NCBI GenBank assembly: GCA_027064665.1
Contig: JAMOPH010000353.1
Span: 1 to 7,804, forward strand
DNA: 7,804 bases
Direction: 5' to 3'
From: a bacterium
GTDB lineage: Bacteria > UBP14 > UBA6098 > B30-G16
Position 1 is the first letter of the stretch. Every line of letters begins with the position of its first letter. Made by a program: the position numbers and the translations under genes. A model generated the notes under the pieces. That model was not told the origin of the DNA, made no database searches, and worked only from the letters and a program-made list of their open reading frames with translations. Positions 6,603 to 7,804 of the stretch are shown piece after piece.

Positions 6603-7565
6603 TTATGCTATCTGTATCTCAATGCGGGCTATTCTGCGTGCCTGACGAAGGACATCCTCAAGGACGGGGAATTCGCCGAGGTATTGCGCCCAGTCAATTG
6701 CCCTGTCCAGTGCGGGAAGGATGAATTTTTCGTATTCGTATTTGCGCTGGATTCGTGAGAGGTAGGAAAAAGCCGCCGTCGCCTGAAGAAGGCGCTGTAT
6801 CGCCGCGTAGGGATAGGCGTCCATCATCGCTCGCATTTCGCCGAAGGTCAGGTCCGAAAACTCTATGTAGTGCTTGATGAGATTTTTGGTCAGCGAGTAG
6901 GGGAGATTGACATAGGGGTCCTCCACGAACGATGCGAGGTCATAGACCTTGTATCCCCTGCGGGCGCCCTGAAAGTCCACAATTTTCACGCCGCCGGGAA
7001 CGATGAAAATGTTTTGCGACTGATAGTCCCGATGCATAAGCGCCCGTGGTGAGTGGTCAACCCGCCCGGCTATCTCAAAGAAATCGTCGGCGAGGGCATC
7101 CTCAACTGTTTCTGGAAAGTCGCAATATCCTACGAGAAAATACCGCACAAAATAGCGGGTTTCATACAAAAGGTCGGGGATGCCAAAATCCGCATAGATT
7201 TTTCCGGGTATATCCTGAAGGGTGTGGATTCTGGCAAGGGCTTTTGCCGCCCTGAAGTGAGGTTCCGGGTCCCTCGTTTTGAAATACCATTCGTAGAGCG
7301 AGAGGGAGCCCACATCCTCCATAAGCATAATCCCGGCGGACTCATCAACGGCATACACCCGTGGCACGGGTATTCCCCGCTGAAGCAAATTTGTGAGCAG
7401 GCGGGCATACTGGACCAGCGCCTGCCTGTCCTCGTCAATCAGCGCCACATACGAGCCGCTGTCCGTCCAGATGCGGTAAAATCTTCTGTTTGAGCCGCCG
7501 AAAATCCTTTGCGCTGCAAGACGGTCTTGGATAAATTTTTCAATTATGGAGAAGTAATCCTTCAT
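6603..7565 (-). CDS. Aminoglycoside-phosphotransferase-fold kinase, AmgK-like (possible amino-sugar 1-kinase)
   Basis: A 320-residue cytoplasmic small-molecule kinase counted from the ATG at 7565. GGSNRRFYRI (23-32) matches the 'ASFRRYFR' nucleotide-loop signature of AmgK-type kinases. LMEDVGSLSLYEW (81-93) matches their LLEDLG hinge. The catalytic loop is HRDYQSQNI with H178, D180 and N185. The metal-binding aspartate is D197 in IVDFQGARRGYKVYDLAS. The HRDY...DFQ combination is the AmgK form. Known AmgK enzymes phosphorylate N-acetylmuramate or N-acetylglucosamine at C1 for cell-wall recycling. The substrate here is inferred and could be another sugar or small molecule. The ATG at 7565 is preferred over a TTG at 7628, whose extra 21 residues look unlike the family and overlap the divergent gene. 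No Shine-Dalgarno sequence precedes the ATG. The gene has no same-strand partner in the window: MurU, the uridylyltransferase often paired with AmgK, is absent. Confidence 0.85.
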   Translation of the reverse strand: MKDYFSIIEKFIQDRLAAQRIFGGSNRRFYRIWTDSGSYVALIDEDRQALVQYARLLTNLLQRGIPVPRVYAVDESAGIMLMEDVGSLSLYEWYFKTRDPEPHFRAAKALARIHTLQDIPGKIYADFGIPDLLYETRYFVRYFLVGYCDFPETVEDALADDFFEIAGRVDHSPRALMHRDYQSQNIFIVPGGVKIVDFQGARRGYKVYDLASFVEDPYVNLPYSLTKNLIKHYIEFSDLTFGEMRAMMDAYPYAAIQRLLQATAAFSYLSRIQRKYEYEKFILPALDRAIDWAQYLGEFPVLEDVLRQARRIARIEIQIA

Positions 7566-7570
7566 AGTCT

Positions 7571-7578
7571 TATATAAT
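7571..7578. promoter_or_regulatory. Possible overlapping divergent -10 elements in the 44-base spacer
   Basis: On the plus strand TATAAT (7573-7578) is a perfect -10 hexamer. It places transcription start near 7585, with a leader of about 25 bases that includes the ribosome binding site of the 7610 gene. On the minus strand TATATA (7576 down to 7571) ends 5 bases before the kinase ATG. No good -35 is seen in either direction. The best candidate is a minus-strand TTGCGA with a long 19-base spacer. Confidence 0.45.
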
Positions 7579-7599
7579 GTGAAATCTTGAAATAATCGC

Positions 7600-7605
7600 A
7601 AGGAG
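7600..7605 (+). promoter_or_regulatory. Ribosome binding site of the gene starting at 7610
   Basis: AAGGAG ends 4 bases before the ATG at 7610, a short but workable spacing. With the signal-peptide-like N-terminus that follows, it supports a real gene start. Confidence 0.65.
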
Positions 7606-7609
7606 AAAG

Positions 7610-7804
7610 ATGAAGGGGCGCTGGGCAATTGTATTTTTGGGGCTTTTTGCGAATCTTTTGCTGGGGAACGAGTGCTATGATTCTCAGAAAATCTGGCTTG
7701 TCCTCAGGATTGGCGGGCGTGCCCGGATTTTTGAGACCAAGGCGGACTGGGTGTTTTCCGGCGGTGAACTTTCGGAACTTTACAGCGACAGTATCCGCTG
7801 GTTC
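7610..7804 (+). CDS. Exported protein of unknown function, N-terminal 65 codons, 3' end cut by window edge
   Basis: An open frame runs from the ATG at 7610 to the window end with no stop. The N-terminus looks like a Sec signal peptide: MKGRW, then a hydrophobic stretch (AIVFLGLFANLLLG), with cleavage plausible after LLG before NECYD. Despite the nearby Cys it is not a good lipobox, because the residue before Cys is Glu. The mature part (QKIWLVLRIGGRARIFE, then TKADWVFSGG) is made of short predicted beta strands. It faintly recalls the start of SpoIID/LytB-type wall-associated domains, but 65 codons are too few to claim this. It is transcribed away from the AmgK-like kinase and has a good ribosome binding site and a possible -10 box. 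I do not recognise the family. Confidence 0.7.
   Translation, partial: MKGRWAIVFLGLFANLLLGNECYDSQKIWLVLRIGGRARIFETKADWVFSGGELSELYSDSIRWF

Noticed and set aside
7566..7628. TTG start at 7628 giving the kinase 21 extra N-terminal residues
   Set aside because: The extra residues do not look like the kinase family, TTG is a weak start, and the extension would overlap the start and ribosome binding site of the divergent gene.
7610..7690. Lipoprotein signal (Cys soon after a hydrophobic stretch) in the partial exported protein
   Set aside because: The residues before the Cys are LLGNE. A Glu at -1 and Asn at -2 do not fit a lipobox.

Overview
The window reads as a piece of chromosome from a Gram-negative-type bacterium, probably an uncultured lineage of the FCB superphylum or a neighbouring candidate phylum of the WOR-3/TA06 kind. 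The main reason is the third gene. It encodes a very large exported gingipain-like (peptidase C25) protein that ends in a 'SPNPFN' type A C-terminal sorting domain, the secretion tag of the type IX secretion system (T9SS). The phylum guess is inference, because the window holds no rRNA or other marker of taxonomic value.

Layout. (1) 2-988 (+): the C-terminal two thirds of cysteinyl-tRNA synthetase, cut by the left edge. (2) 993-2069 (+): a GT-B glycosyltransferase that starts 4 bases after the cysS stop. (3) 2066-6541 (+): the 1491-residue C25 protease, whose start overlaps the glycosyltransferase stop in an ATGA and has a strong ribosome binding site. These three form one tightly packed unit. 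(4) 6542-6602: a 61-base gap between convergent genes with no convincing terminator hairpin. (5) 6603-7565 (-): an aminoglycoside-phosphotransferase-fold kinase that most resembles AmgK-type amino-sugar kinases. (6) 7566-7609: a 44-base divergent spacer with a TATATAAT core that could serve both directions. (7) 7610-7804 (+): the start of a gene for an exported protein of unknown function, cut by the right edge.

How the genes fit together. The glycosyltransferase and the T9SS cargo are probably co-translated. T9SS cargo is commonly anchored to a surface glycolipid after the sorting domain is removed, so a glycan role for the glycosyltransferase is plausible but unproven. cysS is housekeeping and probably just leads the unit. 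The kinase could belong to cell-wall sugar salvage, but its usual partner MurU is not in the window.

The most notable features are inside the protease gene. It has a conserved His/Cys catalytic pair, then Ig-like and FnIII-like modules, eight DxDGDG-type repeats spaced about 50 residues apart, and the sorting tag. There is also an abrupt change of base and codon composition near base 3540, just after the catalytic Cys. I see no CRISPR array, mobile element, tRNA or rRNA. No gene-free stretch exceeds 61 bases.
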